64,000 nt of DNA from Chitinophaga sp. sic0106 (lineage in GTDB: Bacteria; Bacteroidota; Bacteroidia; Chitinophagales; Chitinophagaceae), in contig NZ_JAHUWJ010000028.1 of NCBI RefSeq assembly GCF_019219075.1, positions 1-64,000 on the forward strand, written 5' to 3'. Below the pieces are notes generated by a model that was given only the letters and a program-made list of their open reading frames with translations, had not been told where the DNA came from and made no database searches. Both the position numbers and the translations under genes were made by a program. Of the stretch, positions 54,519-63,404 are shown in pieces (position 1 is the stretch's first letter; each line of letters begins with the position of its first letter).

Positions 54519-56744
54519 TCAATTTTGATCCATGAGTTCTTCCGATTTATGGATACTATATTTGTAACGTTGTTTGAGATTATTGATTGCGGCGGAAAGA
54601 TTGAGAAAATAAGATGTGATCTCTGTGGTTTTATTTATTTCAACGCTGTACTCTTCCATGGAACTAAGAAATGCTTGGTGGGGGCCATTATTTTGGCAGA
54701 AGTTAATCAGGTCTGAAACTTGAAAGTCTTGTTTCGCCCAGAGTCTGAAACTAAGTAAGTCTTCTCCAGGTATCTGATAGTTCCAAACTCCTTTATTAAC
54801 GAATGCTGTCAATTCATGTACATTTCTTACTGGATATCCATTTATGTGATATCCGTATAATTTTCTTACTGAGGGCACAATAATAAATTGCATTTGCTTA
54901 ATTTCTGACATCTCAATACCGGTACGTGAACAAAACTCTTTTAAAAAAGAAGGATCACTAAGCGCAGAATTTAAATAGTCTAATTGCGAGACTGCCTTTT
55001 CAAAGACATTTACTGTGGTCCTGTACTCGAAGGCGTCAGTAGAGTGGATTGTATCCTTGCACTCTGCGATAAAGAGGTATCCGTCTTTAAACGCATAAAA
55101 ATCAATATCACTTTCGGTTTGAGATGAACTATCATATGTAACTTTAAATTCTGCTCCAGTTAAGAATCCTTTTTCCTTAAAAGATTTTACTAGAGTATGA
55201 GGGATCTGCTCGTGGTATGGCATTTGGCCAGCTTTGAAATTATTTCTTCGTTTGGCTTCTAAAGGGAAAATGTTTCTAACGGTGTTTGAGTTGGCAAGCA
55301 CAGAAGGTTGTACAAGAAAGTAATCGTCTTTCTGGATGATTGGCGTGTATTGTAAGTCGAGAGGCTCGTTGCTACCAGTTTCCCAGCAAATCATCTTCAG
55401 ATATTTTTCTACTTTAGAAGGTTCGCCTGCCTTTTCAAGTAGTTCAACTATTTCATTTTTTTTGAAAAGGATAAGTATAGCATCAAAGGTTATGTCTCTA
55501 TTGTCACTATTCAAATATTCTAGGAATTTATTGCTAAACAGGAAATATAGTAGCACAAATACTCGATTAAATAATATGAAGTCATATAAAGTGAATCCAT
55601 TACTTAATTCATATTTTATGAGGTTTTCCTGAGGAATAAGAAGTTCTTTTTCAACGTGGCTTAGCATTTGCATTTCCTCTGCAAAGGAATCAATTTGTTT
55701 TTTACAGAGAAATTCTATAATTGGAAGGGCAATATTCAATCTGAATCTCTTGTATGGTATTGTTTTTAGTTCAATTGTATTTGGATATTTGTCGTTTATT
55801 TCTGTTGCAAGCGCTTTTAGGCTCGGAAATTCTTTGGTAAATTGCTGCACATAAAATTTGTCGGTATCGGTCTGAGTTTTATAAATAATGTGAGAAAGTT
55901 CGATGCTTTTTGCTAGATCGATGTCAGCTTGTCTTACGATCGTCTTTTCGCCAGTATGATAACAGACATACCCAAAGGATTCAATAGAGATCTCTAATTC
56001 TTTAATTACCCGTAGTTTACAAGCAGCCAGTATTAGTTGGCTTGCTATCTTGCTATTAATGAAGTTATAATCGATAAATATAAGATCTTCTTTGTTTATA
56101 GGTAGCCTCTCATTTAACATTAGTAATAAGAGTGAAATGCCTTCTGATATTTCTTCTTTCGTGTAAAAATTCATCCTTTGGTAGCTATATAATTCTCTTT
56201 CTGCCTCCCTTTCGGTTAGAAAATTATATTCATTGATGGCTAGTAAAGATTTAATTATACTTAATTTCCCTAAGCGTCCGGGTACTTTTGGAGTATTAAA
56301 TCCTCTGCAAGTTTTGATTTTTTTAAGTATATCATTGTGTAGAATCTTTATCTCACTATATAGTTCTGTAAAATTGTTTAATGATTCGAGGTAGATCTGC
56401 TCCTTTGGACTAAGCCTAAATAAATTTTTATACCTTATGAGATGTGTGGAAATACTTGGAACCGGATTTTTGACGTTTAAATATCTAGAATGCCTAAGGA
56501 ATCCATTCTTTTTAATTCGTTCCAATGAATAAGCTTTATTAATGCAAAGAACTAGTGATATAAAATCTATCGCACGATTCAGTTTGCCAGCTAATAAAAA
56601 AGAATCAATGTCATTCAATAATTCCTTTATGAAATTTTCTTCTTCTTTTCTGCTTTTAAAGCTAAGTGGAAGTGGGTTCGTATCTAAGAAGTGAGCCCAA
56701 TCTGATTTGGGTAGGGATTTTTGCCAATCTGTTTTCGTAGCCAT
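54519..56744 (-). CDS. large protein with C-terminal PD-(D/E)XK nuclease-like domain
   Basis: The start at ATG 56744 (MATKTDWQK) is preferred to TTG 56756. Most of the roughly 741 residues are helical, Leu/Lys-rich and unrecognised. Near the C-terminus (residues about 535-600, TTG numbering) lies a nuclease-like core: TESDIDFYAFKDGYLFIAECKD with E548/D550, E565 and K567 as the D...ExK set, followed by a helix of coordinated QLDYLNSAL. This is the pattern of restriction-type or NERD-like DNases. It lies downstream of the caspase gene on the same strand and may be its partner. Confidence 0.6.
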   Translation of the reverse strand: MATKTDWQKSLPKSDWAHFLDTNPLPLSFKSRKEEENFIKELLNDIDSFLLAGKLNRAIDFISLVLCINKAYSLERIKKNGFLRHSRYLNVKNPVPSISTHLIRYKNLFRLSPKEQIYLESLNNFTELYSEIKILHNDILKKIKTCRGFNTPKVPGRLGKLSIIKSLLAINEYNFLTEREAERELYSYQRMNFYTKEEISEGISLLLLMLNERLPINKEDLIFIDYNFINSKIASQLILAACKLRVIKELEISIESFGYVCYHTGEKTIVRQADIDLAKSIELSHIIYKTQTDTDKFYVQQFTKEFPSLKALATEINDKYPNTIELKTIPYKRFRLNIALPIIEFLCKKQIDSFAEEMQMLSHVEKELLIPQENLIKYELSNGFTLYDFILFNRVFVLLYFLFSNKFLEYLNSDNRDITFDAILILFKKNEIVELLEKAGEPSKVEKYLKMICWETGSNEPLDLQYTPIIQKDDYFLVQPSVLANSNTVRNIFPLEAKRRNNFKAGQMPYHEQIPHTLVKSFKEKGFLTGAEFKVTYDSSSQTESDIDFYAFKDGYLFIAECKDTIHSTDAFEYRTTVNVFEKAVSQLDYLNSALSDPSFLKEFCSRTGIEMSEIKQMQFIIVPSVRKLYGYHINGYPVRNVHELTAFVNKGVWNYQIPGEDLLSFRLWAKQDFQVSDLINFCQNNGPHQAFLSSMEEYSVEINKTTEITSYFLNLSAAINNLKQRYKYSIHKSEELMDQN

Positions 56745-56840
56745 CTTATAATGCAATAAGTATATAAATTTACTCTAGTTTACTCCGAAAATTGTGGATA
56801 AATGGAACTCGAAAGGCATGGAAAGGACTAATCTATATTG

Positions 56841-56862
56841 TTTCATAGTGTTTCATAGTGTT
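56841..56862. repeat. short tandem repeat in the caspase-nuclease gap
   Basis: TTTCATAGTG occurs twice in direct succession (56841-56860), followed by a third partial unit TTTAG. The 10-bp period places the units on the same face of the helix, as in an operator. Confidence 0.45.
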
Positions 56863-56940
56863 TAGATCTATCCTGCTACAAGGAGTGACTTTAGACAACT
56901 ACCTCTTTCATTAATTCATAAACTGTCGGAAAATGAAAAA

Positions 56941-58386
56941 TTAGAATGGTAAATCATCATCAGATATATTCGCGTTTTGATTTGGTTCGCCAATTTCAGT
57001 AGTTTCTGACACATGGGTTGCATCATTGAGCTTAAATTTGGCTTCCAGTGTTTCCATAATTAGGTTTTGAATATTTTGTTTAATATCATCTAGGCTCTTT
57101 GTAATTCCATCTTTATCTGTAATTATCTGCTCTACAGTTCGCCATTTGGAACCTGAAATATTTAGTCTTTTGTTCTCCCAGTTTTTTTGGAGATACTCTG
57201 CAATATTGAAAAAGAATCTGATGTACTTTTTAGTTAAAAGGTACATTATATGGCAGTTGTAGCTAGTCAAGTTGGGGTACTTTCCAAGTATGTCTATCGA
57301 AATCGTTTTAAACGGAGGTTCAACATTAAGTTCAAAACCTGCAATTTCTTCATATTCACCATGATCTTCATCATAGACTGTGTGGTAATAAACATGAGTA
57401 GAATAATCGTTGGTTTGTTCATTGATCCATCGTTCTATTATCCATTTTTTGGGAGTAAAATCATAATCTTGTAAGAAACTAACTTCAACGGCATAAATCG
57501 AATCGAGATCTGGTCCTAATGTTAGGCTTGACAATATTTTTTTAACAAAATCTAATGTTTGAATGGCACCTTCCTTACTTGTATAATCTTTAGCATCTTT
57601 TTTTACCAGCTCCAAAAGGGTAAGTGCTGGTTTTGCTGAGGAAGGGTCTATTAAAATCTGTGGCTTAATAGAGTCTAAATAATTTCTTAAATTAGTATTG
57701 ATGCGACAAAATATGTGAGTTAAAACCCCTTGGATTACATAGAACGGAGTTTGATCTGCGTTGTCGATGAAGTCATCTAGAATAACGTCAATAATTCCTT
57801 TATACCTTATATCCTGCGTCGTACTCACTATTAAAGCTTTGACAAAGCTTTCAGTAAATGCGCTTATGAAGCTGGTTTGATATGACGACTGATTATTTAA
57901 TGAAGAACTTAGAAAATAGCAATTGTGGTATCCTGTTCCTGAATCACGAAAGTATTTCGCCATGGCATCATTTTCTTTTATATAAGTAGTTCCCGATTGG
58001 CAGGCATCCACTACCTTTACGACAAGATTAGGGTTTAACGATTTGAAGAGGTCGTCTATATCCTTGTTTTGTAGAGAGGTTTGATTTCTTTTTTTAAAAT
58101 CAAAATCGGACAGTACATAATAAAATTCATTATTCGAAAACTCTCCATGACCAGAATAATAGAAGAAAAGATCATCAATTTTTTTTCCTAGATGTGAGTC
58201 AATAAAGTTATTTATTAGCTCTTTGGTCTTAGAACTATCTTCGTTATTGTTAATATATAAAATTGGATCGAACTTTTCTGTATGAGATAAAATTTCATAG
58301 ATTAGTTTCGCATCATTTTTGCACCCTGGGAGGTTGTTTTTTGGATTTTGGTACTCACTGACGCCAATAATAATTGCAATATTCAT
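56941..58386 (-). CDS. caspase-family (C14) protease with an SSB-like C-terminal tip
   Basis: The 481-residue protein has an N-terminal caspase domain (about 1-225). It opens IAIIIGVSEYQ, has catalytic His80 in YYSGHGE and Cys129 in VVDACQSG, so both residues are intact. Residues about 225-440 are unrecognised. A disordered stretch (NQNANIS) then ends in DDDLPF, nearly identical to the DDDIPF/DDLPF tip with which single-stranded-DNA-binding protein (SSB) recruits repair enzymes. Bacterial caspase-like proteases often act as suicide effectors. The tail suggests docking to SSB-binding proteins or mimicry of SSB. The nuclease-like gene follows 196 bp downstream. Confidence 0.88.
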   Translation of the reverse strand: MNIAIIIGVSEYQNPKNNLPGCKNDAKLIYEILSHTEKFDPILYINNNEDSSKTKELINNFIDSHLGKKIDDLFFYYSGHGEFSNNEFYYVLSDFDFKKRNQTSLQNKDIDDLFKSLNPNLVVKVVDACQSGTTYIKENDAMAKYFRDSGTGYHNCYFLSSSLNNQSSYQTSFISAFTESFVKALIVSTTQDIRYKGIIDVILDDFIDNADQTPFYVIQGVLTHIFCRINTNLRNYLDSIKPQILIDPSSAKPALTLLELVKKDAKDYTSKEGAIQTLDFVKKILSSLTLGPDLDSIYAVEVSFLQDYDFTPKKWIIERWINEQTNDYSTHVYYHTVYDEDHGEYEEIAGFELNVEPPFKTISIDILGKYPNLTSYNCHIMYLLTKKYIRFFFNIAEYLQKNWENKRLNISGSKWRTVEQIITDKDGITKSLDDIKQNIQNLIMETLEAKFKLNDATHVSETTEIGEPNQNANISDDDLPF

Positions 58387-58736
58387 TTTACAGAATTCTG
58401 GTGGTTAATAAGGAAGCTACTATATACTCAACTTATATTCTTTAAGATAACAAAGATTTTTGTATTGAGATAACCCAACCAAGTATTTATTGCATCAATT
58501 TCAACCGCTAAACGAACCACGACATCCAAGTAATAAAAACGCAAATGTTACATAGTAAGGAGCTTAAAGCCTTTGGTTTCTGACCCAAACAGATATTGTG
58601 TGAGCCAACGATATTTGGGTGTGAAATGTATATTTGTTAGAGAATTTCAAAATATTATTGTTTGTCAATGTGTTATATATCTGTATCGTTCTATTGTGTG
58701 GTAATCAATTTACCTCTTTGTCACCATAAAAACTGA
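58387..58736. other. divergent region between caspase and recombinase genes
   Basis: No gene. A segment at 58503-58545 resembles 53181-53222 (CC.C.AAAC..ACCAC.AC..CCAA pattern, roughly 70 percent by eye), followed by a third tRNA-like fragment. TATATTTG at 58629-58636 matches the Bacteroidota -7 consensus for the recombinase gene, without a well-spaced -33 site. Confidence 0.45.
58578..58606 (-). pseudogene. possible tRNA 3'-end fragment (copy 3)
   Basis: The plus strand TTCTGACCCAAACAGATATT resembles copies 1 and 2 (CTGTA-CCCAAACGG). It is the most decayed of the three and would not be called alone. Confidence 0.25.
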
Positions 58737-60365
58737 ATGATTATGAAAAACACTCCCACCAACGGCGCAATTGGCTACGCCAGAATCTCCACCAAAGACC
58801 AATCTGCCTACTCCATTCCTTACCAGCGAAAAGCCATCATAGACTATTGTGCCCATTACGAGTTAGATTTACTAGCTGTTTTTACAGATGAAGGTGAAAG
58901 CAGCTATTCTTTTGATCGACCGAATTGGCAGGCCCTGGAGAGATTTATCAAGCAACATAAAGGAGAAGTGAGTTATCTCATTATCCTGGACCATGACCGG
59001 TTTAGTCGTAATCTCTCAGAGGCATTAACGAAGATAGATCAGCTTGAAAAAAGCCTCAATGTAAAAGTGTTATCCGTTTACGAGCCGACAAGTACAGATA
59101 CCAGGTCGCCGGATACTTTTTTGAGCCGGGCATTCAAACTATTGTTAGCCAATAATGAATTGCTTCGAATTAGAGAGAGAACCAGGCGGGGGATAAGGTT
59201 GGCGCGGGAATCCGGAAGAGTTGTTAATACCGCACCATTTGGCTATAAGAATAAAAGAGATGAAAACGATAGGCCTATAATTGTTGTCGATCCGGCGCGG
59301 GCGCCGATTATAGTGCAGATGTTTGATGATTTCCTAACAGGGCTACCTCATAAACGAATTACAGAAGATGCCAGAAAGAAAGGATTTACGTTAAAGGGGA
59401 AGAGCGCACTGGTTAGAGTATTGACAAATTCGGTCTATGCCGGACTTATTAAAATTCCTGCTTACGATAAAAAGCCGGAGAAATTCGTTTATGGATTACA
59501 TGAGCCATTGATCAAAGAAGACGTTTTCTGGAGGGTTCAGGAATTATTAAACAGTAAGCCTAAGCCGAGAATAACACCGACAGACGAGATTTTCTTACGT
59601 GGATTCCTTTATTGTGCATGTGGTGCAGCTTATACGGGATCATTCAGCAGGGGCAAATCAATGCAATATTATTTGTATTACAGGTGTCTCCGTGAAGGAA
59701 GGCCTAATTACCGCGCTGATGCCTTGCATGCATTCTTCCTGATCTTGCTTAGTAAATTGATTTTCTCGCAGCATTTGAAGGCTGCTATTGAAGGAGCCAC
59801 TAAGGAACAGCTAGAGAGCATGTTAAACGTTGAAATTTTGACCACAAAAAACAATCAAAAGGAAATAGCAGAAATAGAGCAGAAGTGCGAAAGGTTGGAG
59901 GAGTGTTTATTAAATGACCAAATAGAGCCTTCTTCATATAAGAAATGGTACAGCAAATTAAGAGAACAAAAGTCTGTTTTGCAGAAAGAAATTGATGATC
60001 TGGCAAGGGAGTCGCAGGCCCTTCAGGAGAAATTCGGGAGAATTATTCCCTTACTATTAAACGCGAAGAATGTCTTTGACCATTGCAAGATGGCTTCCAG
60101 GCAAAGGTTTATGCGGAAGATATTTGAAGCGGGGCTGATTTATGATGGAAAAATTTTCAGTGCCTCGTACCTGCATCCGGCGTTTATGCATATACGTGAG
60201 GAGTTGAATGGGGAGAGCTTATTGGAGATGGTATCGGTAGTTTCTGATACTAATTGGCTCTCTGATTGTAGCGTAGAAATATCGATTGATGAGGACAAAC
60301 TACTGGCAGCAGAAAATCAATTAGCTACTTTAATTGTTGAGTTAATCGCTGAAACTATTTGCTAA
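58737..60365 (+). CDS. large serine recombinase
   Basis: The 542-residue protein has the resolvase catalytic domain (about 10-155; GYARISTKDQ with nucleophile Ser18 and preceding Arg16, then LDHDRFSRN), a recombinase domain (about 170-270; APFGYKNKRDENDRPIIVVD), a zinc-ribbon region (about 285-325; YCACGA...YYRC, fourth cysteine not obvious) and a coiled coil (about 350-440). It can integrate or excise an element by site-specific exchange. It probably mobilised part of the adjacent island. A second ATG at 58743 is possible. The next feature is the tRNA-Met gene. Confidence 0.95.
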   Translation: MIMKNTPTNGAIGYARISTKDQSAYSIPYQRKAIIDYCAHYELDLLAVFTDEGESSYSFDRPNWQALERFIKQHKGEVSYLIILDHDRFSRNLSEALTKIDQLEKSLNVKVLSVYEPTSTDTRSPDTFLSRAFKLLLANNELLRIRERTRRGIRLARESGRVVNTAPFGYKNKRDENDRPIIVVDPARAPIIVQMFDDFLTGLPHKRITEDARKKGFTLKGKSALVRVLTNSVYAGLIKIPAYDKKPEKFVYGLHEPLIKEDVFWRVQELLNSKPKPRITPTDEIFLRGFLYCACGAAYTGSFSRGKSMQYYLYYRCLREGRPNYRADALHAFFLILLSKLIFSQHLKAAIEGATKEQLESMLNVEILTTKNNQKEIAEIEQKCERLEECLLNDQIEPSSYKKWYSKLREQKSVLQKEIDDLARESQALQEKFGRIIPLLLNAKNVFDHCKMASRQRFMRKIFEAGLIYDGKIFSASYLHPAFMHIREELNGESLLEMVSVVSDTNWLSDCSVEISIDEDKLLAAENQLATLIVELIAETIC

Positions 60366-60526
60366 TTCTATTCGATTTTTCAGCTAAGTTTTTTAGATAC
60401 CCATAATGGGAGTTGAAAACATTATACGTTGAAAATTAATATTTTATGAAGGTAAGAAAAACTGGAATTGTGTCGGAGTTAGGAGAGAGAAAAACTAAAT
60501 AGGTCTTAATCAGCTACTTAGAAAAT

Positions 60527-60558
60527 AAGAAAGCCGCATCATATGATGCGGCTTTCTT
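60527..60558. terminator. bidirectional terminator before tRNA-Met
   Basis: A 32-bp perfect palindrome has arms AAGAAAGCCGCATCAT and its complement. It directly follows the tRNA 3' end on the minus strand and could also stop the recombinase transcript. Confidence 0.8.
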
Positions 60559-60560
60559 CG

Positions 60561-60634
60561 TAGCGAGATCGGGAGTTGAACCCGAGACCTTTGGGTTATG
60601 AATCCAACGCTCTAACCACCTGAGCTACCTCGCC
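60561..60634 (-). tRNA. tRNA-Met (CAT), elongator type
   Basis: On the minus strand it forms a 74-base cloverleaf: acceptor GGCGAGG / TCTCGCT (two G:T pairs), D-arm GCTC...GAGC, anticodon loop TTCATAA, variable AGGTC and T-loop TTCAACT. It lacks the initiator GGG:CCC anticodon stem. A lysidine-modified tRNA-Ile2 would have the same anticodon, so that identity is not excluded. Confidence 0.9.
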
Positions 60635-60753
60635 AAATCGTTTTGTATTTCAGCAACCATGGCTGCTTTCCCTCAAAACGGGAGTGCAAAGATAACGGCT
60701 ATTAAATGAAAAATCAAAATGTATTTTCAACTTTTTTAAAAAAATATTTCAAC

Positions 60754-63291
60754 TCAGCTTTTTTCATCTGGTTTTTCAAAGTTACGTATAACCGATTCAT
60801 CCACACTGCGAATGTGTAAATCCCGCTGTGGATAAGGCAATTCAATGCCTGCCCGGTTGAACTCATCGTATATATATGCCAGGACATCACTCTGCAGCGG
60901 CCCCGCATCTCCCAACTCCGAAATCCAGAAATACACCTTGAAATTGATGGAGTTGTCCGCAAACTGACTCAGTAATATCAGCGGGGCAGGAGCGGTAAGC
61001 ACCCCCGTACGCGCCGTAAAAGCACTGTTGATAATATCTTTTACCTGCTGTACATCGCTGCCATATGCCACCCCTATAGTAAAATCTACCCTTCGATTCC
61101 TGCTCGTCAGCGTCCAGTTGATCAGCTGCTGTGATATCAGGTCGCCATTCGGTACAATTACTTCCGACCCGTCATAAGCCGAAATCTTGCTGGACCGTAT
61201 ACCTATCTCCTTCACCACGCCGGAGCGCGTACCCAGCTCTATCACATCACCTACCTCGATAGGCTTCTCAAAGGCAAGTATAATCCCCGATACCAGGTTG
61301 TTTACCACATTCTGCAATCCGAAGCCAATACCTACGCCCAATGCCCCAATAACAATGGCAATCTTGTCCATCGGTATGCCGGAAGCAGAAAAGGCAAGCA
61401 GAAAACCACCCGCCAGTATAGTGAGCCGAAGCAATAAAATCGCCGACCCAAGTTTATTCTTTTTGCCGGTGCTCTGCTGCCCCGAAGAGCCGAACAAATA
61501 GGAAATTAGCTGCGATACTACAAATGCCACCCATATCACAATCACAAATACAATGATGCTCCTGAACGTGAATTCAAGGCTACCCAGTGTACGGTTGGTA
61601 GATAAAAAGTTACTCAGCCAGTTGTACAAAACTTCATACATGTAAAGGTTGCGCGACACCAACACCAGCCAGCCGAAAAAGGCCAGCACTGTAAAAAGCG
61701 TGCGTAGCTTATTTTGCACCTCCTGGTAATCTACAAAAGAGATAAAACTGCTGCTCGTTTTGTTGGCTTCCACCTGCAGATATACTGCCTCCAGCAGAAT
61801 GGTAGTAACCACATACAGATTTACAGCCATAAAGGTGTTAACAACCGCACTGGAGCCAAGGATTTTAGCGAGACTAACCCGCGCAATCAATACCGCTACC
61901 AGCGAAAAAAACGCTGTCAGCATATAGATGATCAGCAACGGAGCCGTGTATTTGGGCTCCGCAAAAGTCGACACCGACGTCTCCCGAAATAACCTGATGC
62001 CTAATATCACTGAAAAGGTTGCGCCTATAAGTACCCCCCACTGCTCTACATAAGTCACCTCTGTCAATAAATTATTCAGCGAATACACAATCAATAACCC
62101 CATCAGCATCAACCAGTGTTTGAATAAGGTTTTGGGCAATTGTTTGTGGAACATGTAAGTCAATGCCAGCATGATAATAAACCACATGATCTCGGTATAA
62201 AGTATGGGATACCGGATCGATAAAACGGTTGACAATGTAGTGATTAACAACAACGTACTGGCTATCGGGAACCGGTACAGATATTTGGAATGCAGTAGTA
62301 TCGCCTCCGCCTCCTGGTCTGCATGCCTCGCCCGGATACGACGGATATTATAAAAAACCCACCAGCCAAAAAGCATCGTGAGCAACAACCACACAAAAAA
62401 TATAGGCCAGTGAATCGCAAAAAACAGCCCCAATACTTTGGTGCTCTTATGTAACGACACCTTGGCCACCTGCAGGAAGGTCATCGGATTAATGCTGTCC
62501 CGCTTCGGTTTCCAGATGTAATGATAGTCCCGGTTAAACATATGACGGGTAAACTGCTGAATCCTGAAATTCATATCTTCCAGCAGGTCACTTACCTCTA
62601 TATACCGGTTAGCCACCTTGTTCTGCAATAGCCCTATTTTGATAAGATTAACCCTGTTTGCACTATCTACCGCCCTGAATTTTGTGATCAGGTTGGATAA
62701 CTGACCCACATAAAACCCATACAGCTCATCCTCCGAAGGAATGTTGCGCATAGCAGTATCCCTGCGGAGAGAATGAATGGTGTCATTGATCTCCACCAAA
62801 CGGTCGTAATAAGAAAAAAGGGTCGATTGCCAGGAATTCAGCTTGCGCTCCAGCTGATCCAGCATGATCTTGTTGGTGTGGATATCATTGAGGTTGGGAG
62901 TACGGGAAAGACCGGCAATATTCAGTTTTACCAGTGCCAGACAGCTGTCTATCAACGGCAGCATATCAGTAATGCCGGAAGTATCAAAGCCCCTTTTTAA
63001 GGAGCTCATCTCCTGGTTGAGTAAAAGGGTATAATTTTCTATCCGGTTGATAAGTAAGGCCACGGTGGTGTCAGACCTGCGTATCCGCGACTCACTACTG
63101 GTATCAGCAGCGGCTTTTTTCAGATTCCGGCTGATGGTAGCACTGTCCGCCGGCCGCAGGGTGTCATGCGCCATCGTATTGATAGCCGCCGTCTTCTTGC
63201 GCTGGGCCTCCGCCGGCATGAAATGCATGCACAGCCAGCAACACAGCAGCACCGGAATTATCCGCCAACGTATAATAACCTGAATGGACAT
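60754..63291 (-). CDS. MscS-family mechanosensitive channel, large form
   Basis: The 845-residue protein has a signal peptide, a long periplasmic helical region (about 40-290) and about eight membrane segments (about 300-640). The MscS core (about 640-845) contains GIGFGLQNVVNNLVSG, the pore-lining and gating helix, then EVGDVIELGTRSGVVKEIGIRS and IVPNGDL. It would open on hypo-osmotic shock. The size resembles the MscK/MscM-like branch. It diverges from glpD with a 113-bp shared promoter region. Confidence 0.93.
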   Translation of the reverse strand: MSIQVIIRWRIIPVLLCCWLCMHFMPAEAQRKKTAAINTMAHDTLRPADSATISRNLKKAAADTSSESRIRRSDTTVALLINRIENYTLLLNQEMSSLKRGFDTSGITDMLPLIDSCLALVKLNIAGLSRTPNLNDIHTNKIMLDQLERKLNSWQSTLFSYYDRLVEINDTIHSLRRDTAMRNIPSEDELYGFYVGQLSNLITKFRAVDSANRVNLIKIGLLQNKVANRYIEVSDLLEDMNFRIQQFTRHMFNRDYHYIWKPKRDSINPMTFLQVAKVSLHKSTKVLGLFFAIHWPIFFVWLLLTMLFGWWVFYNIRRIRARHADQEAEAILLHSKYLYRFPIASTLLLITTLSTVLSIRYPILYTEIMWFIIMLALTYMFHKQLPKTLFKHWLMLMGLLIVYSLNNLLTEVTYVEQWGVLIGATFSVILGIRLFRETSVSTFAEPKYTAPLLIIYMLTAFFSLVAVLIARVSLAKILGSSAVVNTFMAVNLYVVTTILLEAVYLQVEANKTSSSFISFVDYQEVQNKLRTLFTVLAFFGWLVLVSRNLYMYEVLYNWLSNFLSTNRTLGSLEFTFRSIIVFVIVIWVAFVVSQLISYLFGSSGQQSTGKKNKLGSAILLLRLTILAGGFLLAFSASGIPMDKIAIVIGALGVGIGFGLQNVVNNLVSGIILAFEKPIEVGDVIELGTRSGVVKEIGIRSSKISAYDGSEVIVPNGDLISQQLINWTLTSRNRRVDFTIGVAYGSDVQQVKDIINSAFTARTGVLTAPAPLILLSQFADNSINFKVYFWISELGDAGPLQSDVLAYIYDEFNRAGIELPYPQRDLHIRSVDESVIRNFEKPDEKS

Positions 63292-63367
63292 ATGTTAATT
63301 ATATCAGGAACGCTTTTATAGCGTTAAAAGTTTGCTCTTTCCCAAACATTTAGGCGTTTAGGCCGTT

Positions 63368-63375
63368 TACTTTTG
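63368..63375 (+). promoter_or_regulatory. possible -7 element for glpD
   Basis: TACTTTTG matches the Bacteroidota -7 consensus TAnnTTTG, 29 bp before the start codon. The expected TTTG at the right upstream distance is not clearly present. Confidence 0.35.
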
Positions 63376-63404
63376 GTAGCCTGACCGCTGGAAAAATTTT
63401 TTAT

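Noticed and set aside
60561..60634. tRNA-Met as the attachment site of the serine recombinase
   Set aside because: No direct repeat of the tRNA 3' end was found in the island, and large serine recombinases usually do not use tRNA genes.
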